Positions 1-7,792 of a DNA stretch of 20,182 nucleotides are shown here, piece by piece. This DNA is from JAIPEK01 sp041685935 (GTDB lineage Bacteria; Desulfobacterota; Desulfobacteria; Desulfobacterales; Desulfobacteraceae): the NCBI GenBank assembly GCA_041685935.1, contig JAWLES010000029.1:1-20182 (forward strand), given 5' to 3'. The translations under genes and the position numbers were made by a program. The notes under the pieces were generated by a model. That model saw only the letters and a program-made list of their open reading frames with translations. It was not told the origin of the DNA and ran no database searches. How positions within the stretch are numbered: position 1 is the stretch's first letter; each line of letters starts with the position of its first letter.

Positions 1-786
1 ATTGAAACCAGCCAGATCCGGGCCGGGATAAAGGATGCAGGCGCAACTCTTGCAGCACTCTTTGTCATTGTAATTGTTTCTCCCGCTGCTGCGGTTCTGT
101 TTTATTTCCTGAATCTGGGTGAAGGTGTTCTCATCGGGCTTTTTATTGTCGCAGTTATGCCCACGACACTCTCTTCAGGTATCGTGATGACAGGAAGGGC
201 AGGCGGGAATATGGCCCATGCCCTGTGTGTAACGATTTTTTCCAACATCATTTCCATCGTGTCCATTCCGTTGGCCCTGTCGTTCCTTCTGCCGCTTGTG
301 GCTCAGTCAAGAGAACTTTCCATCGACCGGGGAATGATCATGCTCAGACTCTGTTTTCTGGTGCTTTTGCCCCTGGTCACCGGGTTGCTGGTAAAAAGGT
401 TTCTGCTGCACGGCAGGGTGAATAAAAAAAGAATCCTGCAGAATATCAATCAGGCTTTTGTGGTCATGATCGTATTTATGGCCGCTTCTAAAGTGAAAGG
501 GGTATTTGACGGCGCACCTGATGAATTTTTTATGATTGCCATCTGTACCGCGCTTTTCCACCTGATTCTGCTGTCAGCCTCGTTTGCCGCGGCCTGGCTG
601 TTTAAAGTCAGGGGACGGAGGAATCGGAGTGTTATTTTCATGGGTTCTCAAAAGACGCTCCCCCTTTCTGTCATTATTCAGATGACCTACTTTCCGGGAT
701 ATGCAACCGCACTTCTGGTCTGTGTCGTGCATCATTTCATACATCTTTTCATTGACGGGTATCTTGCAGTGAAACTGGAAAAATGA
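1..786 (+). CDS. Bile acid:Na+ symporter-like permease (SBF-like), 5' truncated
   Basis: The frame is open from base 1 to the TGA at 784-786, giving 261 residues of a polytopic membrane protein; the start lies outside the window. Several hydrophobic segments are evident. Two conserved-looking stretches match the SBF-like (YfeH-type) branch of the bile acid:Na+ symporter superfamily: PTTLSSGIVMTGRAGGN early in the fragment, and GSQKTLPLSVIIQ near the end, followed by a final helix rich in His and Phe. The superfamily moves organic anions or similar solutes with sodium across the inner membrane, but the substrate cannot be told from sequence. An internal ATG at 157 is in frame but lies within a membrane segment and is not the true start. 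The next gene is 115 bases downstream and probably has its own promoter. Confidence 0.75.
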   Translation: METSQIRAGIKDAGATLAALFVIVIVSPAAAVLFYFLNLGEGVLIGLFIVAVMPTTLSSGIVMTGRAGGNMAHALCVTIFSNIISIVSIPLALSFLLPLVAQSRELSIDRGMIMLRLCFLVLLPLVTGLLVKRFLLHGRVNKKRILQNINQAFVVMIVFMAASKVKGVFDGAPDEFFMIAICTALFHLILLSASFAAAWLFKVRGRRNRSVIFMGSQKTLPLSVIIQMTYFPGYATALLVCVVHHFIHLFIDGYLAVKLEK

Positions 787-805
787 ATTAAAGCCAAATA
801 AATAC

Positions 806-844
806 GTAAAGATACTTTACAATATATGTTTGTATGGGTAAAAA
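806..844 (+). promoter_or_regulatory. Possible promoter with inverted repeat before the diguanylate cyclase gene
   Basis: A -35-like TTTACA (816-821) is followed after 17 bases by a weak -10-like TAAAAA (839-844). The -35 overlaps an inverted repeat, GTAAAG-ATA-CTTTAC (806-820), which could be an operator or may be chance in AT-rich DNA. The rest of the 115-base gap, 787-901, shows nothing else clear. The -10 is only a partial match, so this is a tentative call. Confidence 0.3.
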
Positions 845-901
845 TTATGCACAGAGCAACATCATGTCCAACTGTTTACATAAAAAGTATAAGGCGCTGA
901 T

Positions 902-2320
902 ATGGAAGAAGAGGGTACTGATCAAAAGCAGCAGGAGCTTCAGAAAAGGGTGGATAAGCTTGAATCCCAGAAAACCTCGCTGTTGAGAGAACTCGATGAC
1001 CTTGAACAGCGGTATGAAAAAACGGATAAACTGTACCGGAAGTATATGCCGGTTATCCTTGATACGTTTGCCGCTGCGGATTCTTCATTTTCCGGAATAT
1101 GCACGGACCTGAGCGAATCTCTGAAAAAGGGCGACTCAATCGGGAAGCTCGAGTATATCTTCAACCAGGTAAGGGACATTGTCATAAGAGAGGACTCGGA
1201 CATACCCCAGGTGAAAAAAGAAAAAAGCGGGTTTCTGTCCTCTTTTAAAAAGAAATCCGGGGCTGCGGTCATAGAAGAGTTCAAAACCGGCTACCACGAG
1301 ATCATTAATTCACTCAAATCCACGCTTGGTGAACGCTACAATCAGAAACTCGGCCAGCTCACCGAAAAGATCAATAAAGCCGAGACTTCCGGTGATATTA
1401 TTGAGATCCGGGATGATATTTTTGAAGTAGTCCAGAAGTATATTGCAGATACGAATGCTGACAGGGAAAAGATCAATTCCTTTGTACAGGAGGTCGTGGA
1501 GAAAATTTTCAAGCTCGAGGCCGAGGTGCTCAAGTCTTTTGAGCATACAGGGGAGATTCTGGACAACAATGAAGGGTTTGAATCGGTACTGGGTTCGGAG
1601 ATGGACAATCTTCAGCAGAGCATGGATGTGGCGCAAAACCTGGATGATTTGAAACAGATGATCGCCCGGCGCCTGACCGTTATAGACAAAGCACTCAAGA
1701 AAAAGCAGGCAAAGGACAAAGCCATTCAGGAGCTTGCAGTAAAACACAGGGATGATTTCAAAACCAATTTTTCAAAGCTGAGAAAGGAGCTTGACAAAGC
1801 AACCGCAAATGCAGAGGAGCTTGAGGAGAAGCTCAATATTGACCAGTTGACCGGAGCTTACAACAGGCGGGCCTATGAGAAAAGAATTCATGAGGAAATG
1901 GACAGGTACAACCGCTACGGCACAACGTTTTCTCTTCTGATGATCGATGCTGACAGATTCAAGAATATCAATGACAAATATGGTCATGCCATAGGTGACA
2001 AATGTTTAAAAGAGATCATCAAGCGGACCATCCCCCAGCTGAGGTCAAATGATATGCTGGCTCGATGGGGGGGGGAAGAATTTGTGGTGATAATGCCTGA
2101 AACGTCCCTTGCCGGTGCAAAGGATGCTGCTGAAAAAATCCGCAGGACAATTGAAAAAATAGAGTTTGTGTACAGAGAGGAAACAGTGAAAGTGACCGTA
2201 AGTATCGGGGCTTCCGAAGTGACCGGGGAGGATGAAACCCATAAGCCCGTATTTGAAAGGGCGGACATCGCACTTTACAAGGCCAAGAAAAACGGAAGAA
2301 ATCAAGTCGTTTCAAATTAG
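902..2320 (+). CDS. Diguanylate cyclase with N-terminal coiled-coil region (GGDEF)
   Basis: 472 residues. The C-terminal GGDEF domain spans about residues 314-472, starting at DQLTGAYNRR, and should make cyclic di-GMP from two GTP. The active-site motif is intact as GGEEF (390-394). An inhibitory I-site RxxD (RSND, 381-384) sits the expected five residues before it, so product feedback inhibition is likely. Residues 1 to about 313 have no membrane segment or signal peptide. They are rich in Glu, Lys and Leu, with coiled-coil character at about 5-45 and 265-312, and resemble the helical N-termini of cytosolic cyclases that act by dimerisation. The start ATG has only a weak AAGG ribosome site. 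A run of nine G (2067-2075) encodes the first part of the GGEEF motif. The stop lies 25 bases before the phosphofructokinase gene, so the two are probably co-transcribed. The signal sensed is unknown. Confidence 0.9.
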   Translation: MEEEGTDQKQQELQKRVDKLESQKTSLLRELDDLEQRYEKTDKLYRKYMPVILDTFAAADSSFSGICTDLSESLKKGDSIGKLEYIFNQVRDIVIREDSDIPQVKKEKSGFLSSFKKKSGAAVIEEFKTGYHEIINSLKSTLGERYNQKLGQLTEKINKAETSGDIIEIRDDIFEVVQKYIADTNADREKINSFVQEVVEKIFKLEAEVLKSFEHTGEILDNNEGFESVLGSEMDNLQQSMDVAQNLDDLKQMIARRLTVIDKALKKKQAKDKAIQELAVKHRDDFKTNFSKLRKELDKATANAEELEEKLNIDQLTGAYNRRAYEKRIHEEMDRYNRYGTTFSLLMIDADRFKNINDKYGHAIGDKCLKEIIKRTIPQLRSNDMLARWGGEEFVVIMPETSLAGAKDAAEKIRRTIEKIEFVYREETVKVTVSIGASEVTGEDETHKPVFERADIALYKAKKNGRNQVVSN

Positions 2321-2345
2321 AAGAACATGTAATACAGGAGATCGT

Positions 2346-4439
2346 ATGAGTACCGCAAATGATAAGGATATTGAAAATCTGCTGAAACATCCGAAAGCCC
2401 TTGACGTGACATCCGATATCAACAAAGAGAGTATCGAGAGGCGCTCCTTTGTCCCCTCCCGGATTAAAACCTTTGAAAATCATTACGTGTCTCTTGAAAA
2501 ACAGCCCGGGTACAGACTTGTCAAGGACAAGGAGGCTGAGAAGGTGTTGCCGGATATCATCGGTAACCATGTGGAAAAGGTTGTGGCTGGTAAGGAGAAA
2601 TCCGAAGAGCAGAAGAGTTTTTTCGATAAAAAAAGAAACATCGGGATCGTCTTTTCAGGAGGTCCCGCCCCGGGCGGTCATAACGTTATTGCAGGCCTGT
2701 TTGACCAAGCAAAGCGTGTGAACCCGGAGTCGAAAATTTACGGATTCATCCTTGGGCCGGACGGGATCATAGATGGTAAATATATTGAACTGACCGAAGA
2801 CCTGGTGGATACCTACCGTAACATGGGCGGATTTTCCATGATCAAAACCGGGCGTACAAAAATCGACTCTGGAAAAAAAATGGAAGACGCGGCCAGGGTC
2901 TGTCAGGAGCTGAACCTGGATGCGGTTGTCATTGTAGGAGGGGATGACTCCAATACCAATGCCGCGTTTCTCGCCCAGGAGTTCAAGGCGTTGGGAATCC
3001 AGGTGATCGGCGTGCCCAAGACCATTGACGGGGATATTCAGGTTCATACGGATGACGGTGAAGTGCTCTGTGCAATTTCCTTCGGGTTCCATACAGCTGC
3101 AAGGGGGTTTTCCCAGAACATCAGCAATCTTACCAGCGACGCCGGTTCGGATGTCAAATACTGGCATGTTTGCAAGGTGATGGGCCGGGTGGCAAGCCAC
3201 CTGACCCTGGAAAGCGCTCTGCAGACCCATGCGAACCTGTCGTTTATCGGAGAGGAGCTTGCGGATTACGTGGACCTGGAAAGGCTTGAACGGTCAAAGG
3301 AAAAGGGTGAGTACGATTATACCGCGTACGGCCTTACACTGAGGCACCTTTCGAGAGTTATCTGTGATGCAGTGGTCCGCAGGGCCGCCTGCGGAAAAAA
3401 TTACGGGGTGATGATACTCCCTGAAGGAATCCTGGAGTTTATAAACGAGATCCAGATTTTCATCATTAAACTCAACAAGATTATAGCGGACTACAACAAC
3501 AAGCATGACAAGGATTTCCACTCTTCATTCCCTGCACTTGATTCAAAGCTCGAGTATCTCAGGCGCCTTACACGCGGAATGAGCGCAGGTGCGGAAGATG
3601 AGATCCCCATATGGAACGCAAGGGATGACGAGCTTTTTAATCAGCTTCCCTCTTTTTTCCAGGAGGGCCTCTTGGTTGAACGTGACACACACGGGAATTT
3701 CCAGTTTTCCCAGGTGAAAACCGAACAGATCATCATGGACATGGTAAAGGAGTACCTTGATATACTCAAGGAAAGGGGCAAATACAAGATAGGAATTGAA
3801 CAGGACTACTTCGATTCAATCATGAAGCGTTGGGACCTTGACCCGCAAAAGTACGGGCCGGTGATATTCAGAAACTGGAGTGACGGCCCCTATCTTCTTG
3901 TAAAAGAATCCATCATATCAAAGAAAACCCTTAAGCAGTCCCTTGTTGAAGCAGGTCTCCTTGATGAAAGCGGCACTGTTCCTGAGCCTGTGGAAAAGAT
4001 CTTTGAAAAGTCGGTTCCCAAATTCAAGACCCAGCTTCATTTTTACGGGTATGACGGACGCGGGAACGACCCCACTCTGTTTGACTGCAACTATGGCTAT
4101 AATCTCGGCATGACCGCGTTCAGCCTGATCGCCAACGGAGCCACCGGGCAGATGGCAGCCATAAAGAACCTGGAGTACAAGTTTGAAAAGTGGGAGCCCA
4201 TAGGCATCCCCATTGCAAGGCTGATGCGGCTGGAAGAGCGGAAAGGGAGACTGGAGCTGGTGATTGAAAAGAGTATTGTTGATCTGGACTCCAACGCCTT
4301 CAGGGTGTTCAAGGCTCTCCGGGAGGACTGGCTTGCTGATGATCAGGGCCCGGACCGCTACAGGCGCCCCGGGCCGATCCGCTTCACCGGCAAGAGCGAG
4401 GAGGACAGGCCGATTACGCTGATGCTGAACTCGATATAA
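2346..4439 (+). CDS. Pyrophosphate-dependent 6-phosphofructokinase, long (plant-type) form
   Basis: 697 residues from the ATG at 2346, chosen because AGGAG (2336-2340) lies five bases before it; longer in-frame starts would overlap the upstream gene. The enzyme interconverts fructose 6-phosphate plus PPi with fructose 1,6-bisphosphate plus Pi, reversibly, in glycolysis and gluconeogenesis. Visible motifs are GGPAPGGHN (105-113), GGDDSNTNA (198-206), PKTIDGD (224-230), MGR (279-281) and PEG (359-361). Asp201 in GGDDS and Lys225 in PKTIDGD are known markers of PPi rather than ATP use; ATP enzymes have Gly at both places. The motif spacing and the roughly 100-residue N-terminal lead resemble the long clade that includes plant PFP. 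At 697 residues it is longer than the roughly 550 common there, with much of the surplus towards the C-terminus. It is probably co-transcribed with the diguanylate cyclase. Confidence 0.92.
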   Translation: MSTANDKDIENLLKHPKALDVTSDINKESIERRSFVPSRIKTFENHYVSLEKQPGYRLVKDKEAEKVLPDIIGNHVEKVVAGKEKSEEQKSFFDKKRNIGIVFSGGPAPGGHNVIAGLFDQAKRVNPESKIYGFILGPDGIIDGKYIELTEDLVDTYRNMGGFSMIKTGRTKIDSGKKMEDAARVCQELNLDAVVIVGGDDSNTNAAFLAQEFKALGIQVIGVPKTIDGDIQVHTDDGEVLCAISFGFHTAARGFSQNISNLTSDAGSDVKYWHVCKVMGRVASHLTLESALQTHANLSFIGEELADYVDLERLERSKEKGEYDYTAYGLTLRHLSRVICDAVVRRAACGKNYGVMILPEGILEFINEIQIFIIKLNKIIADYNNKHDKDFHSSFPALDSKLEYLRRLTRGMSAGAEDEIPIWNARDDELFNQLPSFFQEGLLVERDTHGNFQFSQVKTEQIIMDMVKEYLDILKERGKYKIGIEQDYFDSIMKRWDLDPQKYGPVIFRNWSDGPYLLVKESIISKKTLKQSLVEAGLLDESGTVPEPVEKIFEKSVPKFKTQLHFYGYDGRGNDPTLFDCNYGYNLGMTAFSLIANGATGQMAAIKNLEYKFEKWEPIGIPIARLMRLEERKGRLELVIEKSIVDLDSNAFRVFKALREDWLADDQGPDRYRRPGPIRFTGKSEEDRPITLMLNSI

Positions 4440-4440
4440 T

Positions 4441-4466
4441 CAAGAGACAAGAGACAAGAGACAAGG
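4441..4466 (+). repeat. Heptamer tandem repeat, 3 x CAAGAGA plus CAAGG
   Basis: Three exact copies of CAAGAGA (4441-4461) run directly into CAAGG. The array begins one base after the phosphofructokinase stop codon. Its last 16 bases (4451-4466) are complementary, with one mismatch, to 4525-4540, so the two arrays could form a long stem between the convergent gene ends. No U-run follows, so this is not a classical terminator. A related set of heptamers occurs near 11068. Confidence 0.8.
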
Positions 4467-4479
4467 TGTTAGCTAACAC
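4466..4479. repeat. Perfect 14-base palindrome GTGTTAGCTAACAC
   Basis: A perfect self-complementary 14-mer directly abuts the heptamer array between the convergent phosphofructokinase and ahbD genes. It lies in the loop of the larger inverted repeat. It could be a protein site, part of the repeat element, or part of a 3'-end structure; nothing in the sequence decides between these. Confidence 0.6.
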
Positions 4480-4524
4480 TTAACAACCTAATCCCAAGGA
4501 AACAGAAAACTTGCAAGAAGCCGC

Positions 4525-4565
4525 CCTTGTGTCTTGTCTCAAGTTTCTTGTCTCAAGCTTCTTGG
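4525..4565 (-). repeat. Heptamer repeat array overlapping the 3' end of ahbD
   Basis: Read on the minus strand, this stretch falls into seven-base units: CAAGAAG, CTTGAGA, CAAGAAA, CTTGAGA, CAAGACA, then CAAGG. The units match those at 4441 and near 11068. The array includes the last nine codons and the stop of ahbD, so it extends into coding sequence. Bases 4525-4540 pair with 4451-4466. Confidence 0.75.
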
Positions 4566-5627
4566 TTTATAGGAGCAAAGGGGTTCCTGGGCAAGGTAGT
4601 TTCCTGTGGCTTCATACGCCCTTGCTCTGCATCCGCCGCACACACCCTTGTATTCACAAGCTCCGCATTTTCCTTCAAGGTTTTCAAAATTTCTCAGGTT
4701 GTTGAACACCTCGGAGTTGTCCCAGATGTCCTTGAAATGCCGGCGGGTGACATCCCCGCATTCCACGTCGAGAAACCCGCAGGTCTGAACCCGGCCGGTA
4801 TGGGAGACAAAGCAGAAACCGGTTCCTGCCAGACATCCTCTTGTGACGGCGTCAAGCCCGTGGCTTTCAAAGGATACCTTCTCGCCGTCCTCTTTGGCAC
4901 GCTGCCGAAGAATCCTGTAATAGTGGGGTGCGCAGGTGGCTTTTAACTGAAGATCGGTTTTCCCCCGCTGGTCATAGAACCAGTTGAGAGAGGACTCATA
5001 CTCTTCAGCATCAATTTCATTGTCCACGATGTATTTGCCCCTGCCCGTTGGTACAAGAAGAAAGATGTGGTGGGCGACCGCACCGACATTTTCGGCAAGC
5101 CGGAAAATTTTCGGGATCTCCTCAAGGTTTGCCTTGGTTATGGTGGTGTTGACCTGGAATTCGATGCCGGCCTGTTTTGCGGTTTCGATGCCTGCAAGGG
5201 CTTTTTCAAATGCGCCGTCAACTCCCCGGAAGCTGTCGTGGCTTTTGCTTGTGGCTCCGTCCAGACTTATGCTGATCCTCTTTATTCCCGATTCTTTCAT
5301 TTTTGCGGCATTGTGCCGGTTTATAAGGGTTCCGTTCGGGGCCATGACCATCCTGAGTCCGAGACCGGTACCGTAGGAGGCGATATCAAAGATATCCTCC
5401 CGCAGCAGTGGTTCCCCGCCTGTAAGTATTACAATGGGTTCTCCGGTCTCCCTGATCTGGTCGAGCAGTTTAAAACTTGCATCCGTGTCAAGCTCGTTGC
5501 TGTAAGGGTGATCTTCGGCAAGCGCCCTGCAGTGTTTGCATGAAAGGTTGCACCGCCTGGTGGTTTCCCATGCCACAAGACGGAGGTTTTTTCTTGCATC
5601 CTGTTTTGTTCCGGAATGGCTGCTCAT
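4539..5627 (-). CDS. ahbD: Heme b synthase AhbD (radical SAM)
   Basis: 362 residues. Radical SAM enzyme for the last step of the siroheme-dependent heme pathway: oxidative decarboxylation of two propionates of Fe-coproporphyrin III to vinyls, giving heme b. The N-terminus contains RLVAWETTRRCNLSCKHCRA with the 4Fe-4S ligands C26, C30 and C33. A glycine-rich TGGEPLL motif follows, and FLLVPTGRG further on is typical of AhbD. A SPASM-like C-terminal cluster region has Cys at 321, 324, 330, 333 and 351, consistent with a second iron-sulfur cluster. The RLVAWE...CKHCRA signature distinguishes it from AhbC. The start ATG overlaps the hemB stop as ATGA, so translation is probably coupled. The last nine codons lie within a heptamer repeat array, making the extreme C-terminus (KPRSLRQET) unlikely to be ancestral. 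Confidence 0.88.
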   Translation of the reverse strand: MSSHSGTKQDARKNLRLVAWETTRRCNLSCKHCRALAEDHPYSNELDTDASFKLLDQIRETGEPIVILTGGEPLLREDIFDIASYGTGLGLRMVMAPNGTLINRHNAAKMKESGIKRISISLDGATSKSHDSFRGVDGAFEKALAGIETAKQAGIEFQVNTTITKANLEEIPKIFRLAENVGAVAHHIFLLVPTGRGKYIVDNEIDAEEYESSLNWFYDQRGKTDLQLKATCAPHYYRILRQRAKEDGEKVSFESHGLDAVTRGCLAGTGFCFVSHTGRVQTCGFLDVECGDVTRRHFKDIWDNSEVFNNLRNFENLEGKCGACEYKGVCGGCRARAYEATGNYLAQEPLCSYKPRSLRQET

Positions 5628-6601
5628 ATGCTGTTCAGCTCCTTTGCCGCTTCAATGGCAAAATAGGTGAGAATCATGTCCGCCCCGGCCCTTTTCATGG
5701 ACAGAAGGCATTCCATTATTACCTCTTTGCCGTCGATCCATCCCATCATTTCAGCAGCTTTTATCATGGAAAATTCCCCGCTTACATTGTAGGCTGCTAT
5801 GGGAAGGTCGATTTCCTCCTTGAGCCGGTAAATGATATCCAGATAAGAGAGCGCCGGCTTTACCATAATGATATCCGCCCCTTCTTCCACATCCATGGTG
5901 GCTTCCCGTACAGCTTCCGTGGAGTTGGCCGGGTCCATCTGATAGGTTTTACGGTCTCCGAAAGCGGGTGATGATTCCGCAGCCTGCCTGAACGGGCCGT
6001 AAAATGCCGAGCTGTATTTGACAGCGTACGACATGATAGGGATACTGGAGAATCCTTCCTCATCCAGTGTCTGGCGTATTTCATTGACTCTTCCGTCCAT
6101 CATGTCCGAAGGGGCCACCATGTCCGCTCCTGATTTGGCATGGGAGACTGCGGTCCTGGCCAGAAGGTCAAGAGAGGCGTCGTTGTCGATGATCCCGTTT
6201 TCAACAACGCCGCAGTGGCCGTGATCCGTATAGCCGCAAAGGCAGACATCCGTAATAACCGTAAGTTCAGGTACGGCCTGCTTGATTTCATTGACCGCCT
6301 TCTGAACGATGCCGTCTTCCGCATACGCACGGGTGGCCAAGGGGTCCTTGCTTTCAGGAACTCCGAAAAGAATTACAGCCGGAATCCCGAGATCAAAAGC
6401 CTGTTTAGCATACTTCACGATATGGTCGCATGACATCTGGAAATGGCCGGGCATGGATTCTATGGGCTGCTTGACGCCCTTTCCGGTTACTGCGAACATC
6501 GGCAGGATCAGGTCGTCCACATTAAGCTTGGTTTCCCGGACAAGCCTTCTGAAATTATTATTTTCTCTGAGTCTTCTTGCCCTGTAATCGGGAAAAATCA
6601 A
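5624..6601 (-). CDS. hemB: Delta-aminolevulinic acid dehydratase (porphobilinogen synthase)
   Basis: 325 residues, the normal length for the family. It condenses two 5-aminolevulinate molecules to porphobilinogen, the common tetrapyrrole precursor. The catalytic lysines are K195 (AVKYSSAFYGPFR) and K248 (IMVKPA, Schiff base). The zinc-type cysteine triad is C120, C122 and C130 in DVCLCGYTDHGHC, so a zinc enzyme rather than the magnesium-only type. The start codon is TTG at 6601-6599, supported by AGGAG eight bases upstream and by alignment of the N-terminus (PDYRARRLR) with the usual HemB start. It overlaps the ahbC stop by four bases (TTGA), and its own stop overlaps ahbD (ATGA). It sits between the two late Ahb enzymes, so early and late heme steps are expressed together. 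Confidence 0.95.
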   Translation of the reverse strand: MIFPDYRARRLRENNNFRRLVRETKLNVDDLILPMFAVTGKGVKQPIESMPGHFQMSCDHIVKYAKQAFDLGIPAVILFGVPESKDPLATRAYAEDGIVQKAVNEIKQAVPELTVITDVCLCGYTDHGHCGVVENGIIDNDASLDLLARTAVSHAKSGADMVAPSDMMDGRVNEIRQTLDEEGFSSIPIMSYAVKYSSAFYGPFRQAAESSPAFGDRKTYQMDPANSTEAVREATMDVEEGADIIMVKPALSYLDIIYRLKEEIDLPIAAYNVSGEFSMIKAAEMMGWIDGKEVIMECLLSMKRAGADMILTYFAIEAAKELNSI

Positions 6602-7791
6602 TTTTGGGTCTCCTTTTTTATTTCATCATCTGTAAGGTAGCAGGCAGGATCACTGTCCCAGGGGTCTCCTGCAACCGATTCACCCCTTGCCCTGAAGTTT
6701 CCTGCGCAAATGTCAAGCCAGTTGCAAGCTGCGCATCTGCCTTTTACATGTTTTTTCTTTTCCTTGAGCTGCATTAAAAAATTGTTGGACTCGTCGGTCC
6801 AGATTTCGGAAAAGGGGCGGTTTTTAATGTTTCCGAGGACTTTTTCCCGCCAGAACTGGTCCGGATGAACCTGGCCGTCCCAGCTTATGCACCCGATACC
6901 CCTGCCTGAATTGTTGCCTTCGTTCATCCTGAGAAGCTCGAGCACTTCAGCCGCCCTTTCAGGATCTTCCTGTTTGAGTTTGAGGTACAGGTAGGGGCCG
7001 TCGGCATGGTTGTCCACGGTGAGAATCTCCTTGGGCTTGCCCCGATCATGCAGGTCCCTGGTTCTCTCCAGGATCAGGTCCAGGGTTTTCCTGGTCTCTT
7101 CATGGGACAGGTCCTCCTTGGCGATATCCGAGCCCCTGCCGGAATACACCAGATGATAAAAACATGCACGCGGGATTTCCATTTCTTCGAGAAGATCGAA
7201 AATCCCGGGAATTTCCTTGTAATTGCGTTTGTTGATAGTAAACCGCAGCCCCACTTTTATGCCTGCCTCCCTGCAGTTCCTGATACCTTCCATGGCTTTT
7301 CTGAAAGTGCCTGGCACCTGCCGGAAACTGTCATGGGTCTTTTCAAGGCCGTCCAGGCTGATACCCACATAGGACAGCCCGATCTCCTTTAAAATTCCCG
7401 CCTTTTCCCTGGTAATAAGTGTGCCGTTGGTGGAAATAACCGCCCTCATCCCTTTGCTCACAGCGTATTCGGCATATTCGGCAAGTCTCGGATGTACAAG
7501 GGGTTCACCGCCTGAGAGCAGCAGCACCGGAACACCGAAATCCGCCAGGTCGTCTATCATGGAAAGAGCCTGGTCACGGGTAAGCTCGTTTTTATAATCA
7601 ATATCCTCTGATTTGGCATAACAGTGAACGCATTTCAGGTTGCATCGCCGTGTCATATTCCAGACCACCACGGGTTTTTTATCCACGGAAAACTGGAGAA
7701 GGTGAGAAGGAAGATCCTTTGAGCGGCGGGCGTATCTAAGGGTGTCTGACGGCTCCACAGTGTCGCAGTACAGTTTTGAAATTCCGATCAT
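6598..7791 (-). CDS. ahbC: 12,18-didecarboxysiroheme deacetylase AhbC (radical SAM)
   Basis: 397 residues. Radical SAM enzyme that removes the two acetate side chains of 12,18-didecarboxysiroheme to give Fe-coproporphyrin III, the substrate of AhbD. The N-terminus, MIGISKLYCDTVEPSD, followed by LPSHLLQFSVDKKPVVVWN, is the characteristic AhbC lead. The radical SAM cluster ligands are C50, C54 and C57 (CNLKCVHC), with SGGEPL as the SAM-binding glycine motif. A C-terminal SPASM-like set has Cys at 353, 356, 362 and 384. Here ICAGNFRARG carries Asn where AhbD has a Cys, so the two enzymes probably differ in C-terminal cluster ligation. It starts one base after the ClpX-like gene stop and overlaps hemB by four bases. 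ahbA/ahbB, needed upstream in the pathway, are not in the window. Confidence 0.9.
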   Translation of the reverse strand: MIGISKLYCDTVEPSDTLRYARRSKDLPSHLLQFSVDKKPVVVWNMTRRCNLKCVHCYAKSEDIDYKNELTRDQALSMIDDLADFGVPVLLLSGGEPLVHPRLAEYAEYAVSKGMRAVISTNGTLITREKAGILKEIGLSYVGISLDGLEKTHDSFRQVPGTFRKAMEGIRNCREAGIKVGLRFTINKRNYKEIPGIFDLLEEMEIPRACFYHLVYSGRGSDIAKEDLSHEETRKTLDLILERTRDLHDRGKPKEILTVDNHADGPYLYLKLKQEDPERAAEVLELLRMNEGNNSGRGIGCISWDGQVHPDQFWREKVLGNIKNRPFSEIWTDESNNFLMQLKEKKKHVKGRCAACNWLDICAGNFRARGESVAGDPWDSDPACYLTDDEIKKETQN

Positions 7792-7792
7792 T

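Noticed and set aside
2019..2570. A 183-codon minus-strand frame spanning the cyclase and phosphofructokinase junction
   Set aside because: Overlaps two real genes antisense and crosses their ribosome site; the translation is low in family-like features.
2655..3230. A 191-codon minus-strand frame within the phosphofructokinase gene
   Set aside because: It lies wholly opposite conserved catalytic motifs and lacks a recognisable product or start signal.
4440..4540. Classical intrinsic bidirectional terminator
   Set aside because: The stem is AT-moderate with a 58-base loop and has no T-run on either side; it is listed only as an inverted repeat.
4441..4565. CRISPR array
   Set aside because: The repeats are seven bases long and contiguous with no spacers, and no cas genes are present.
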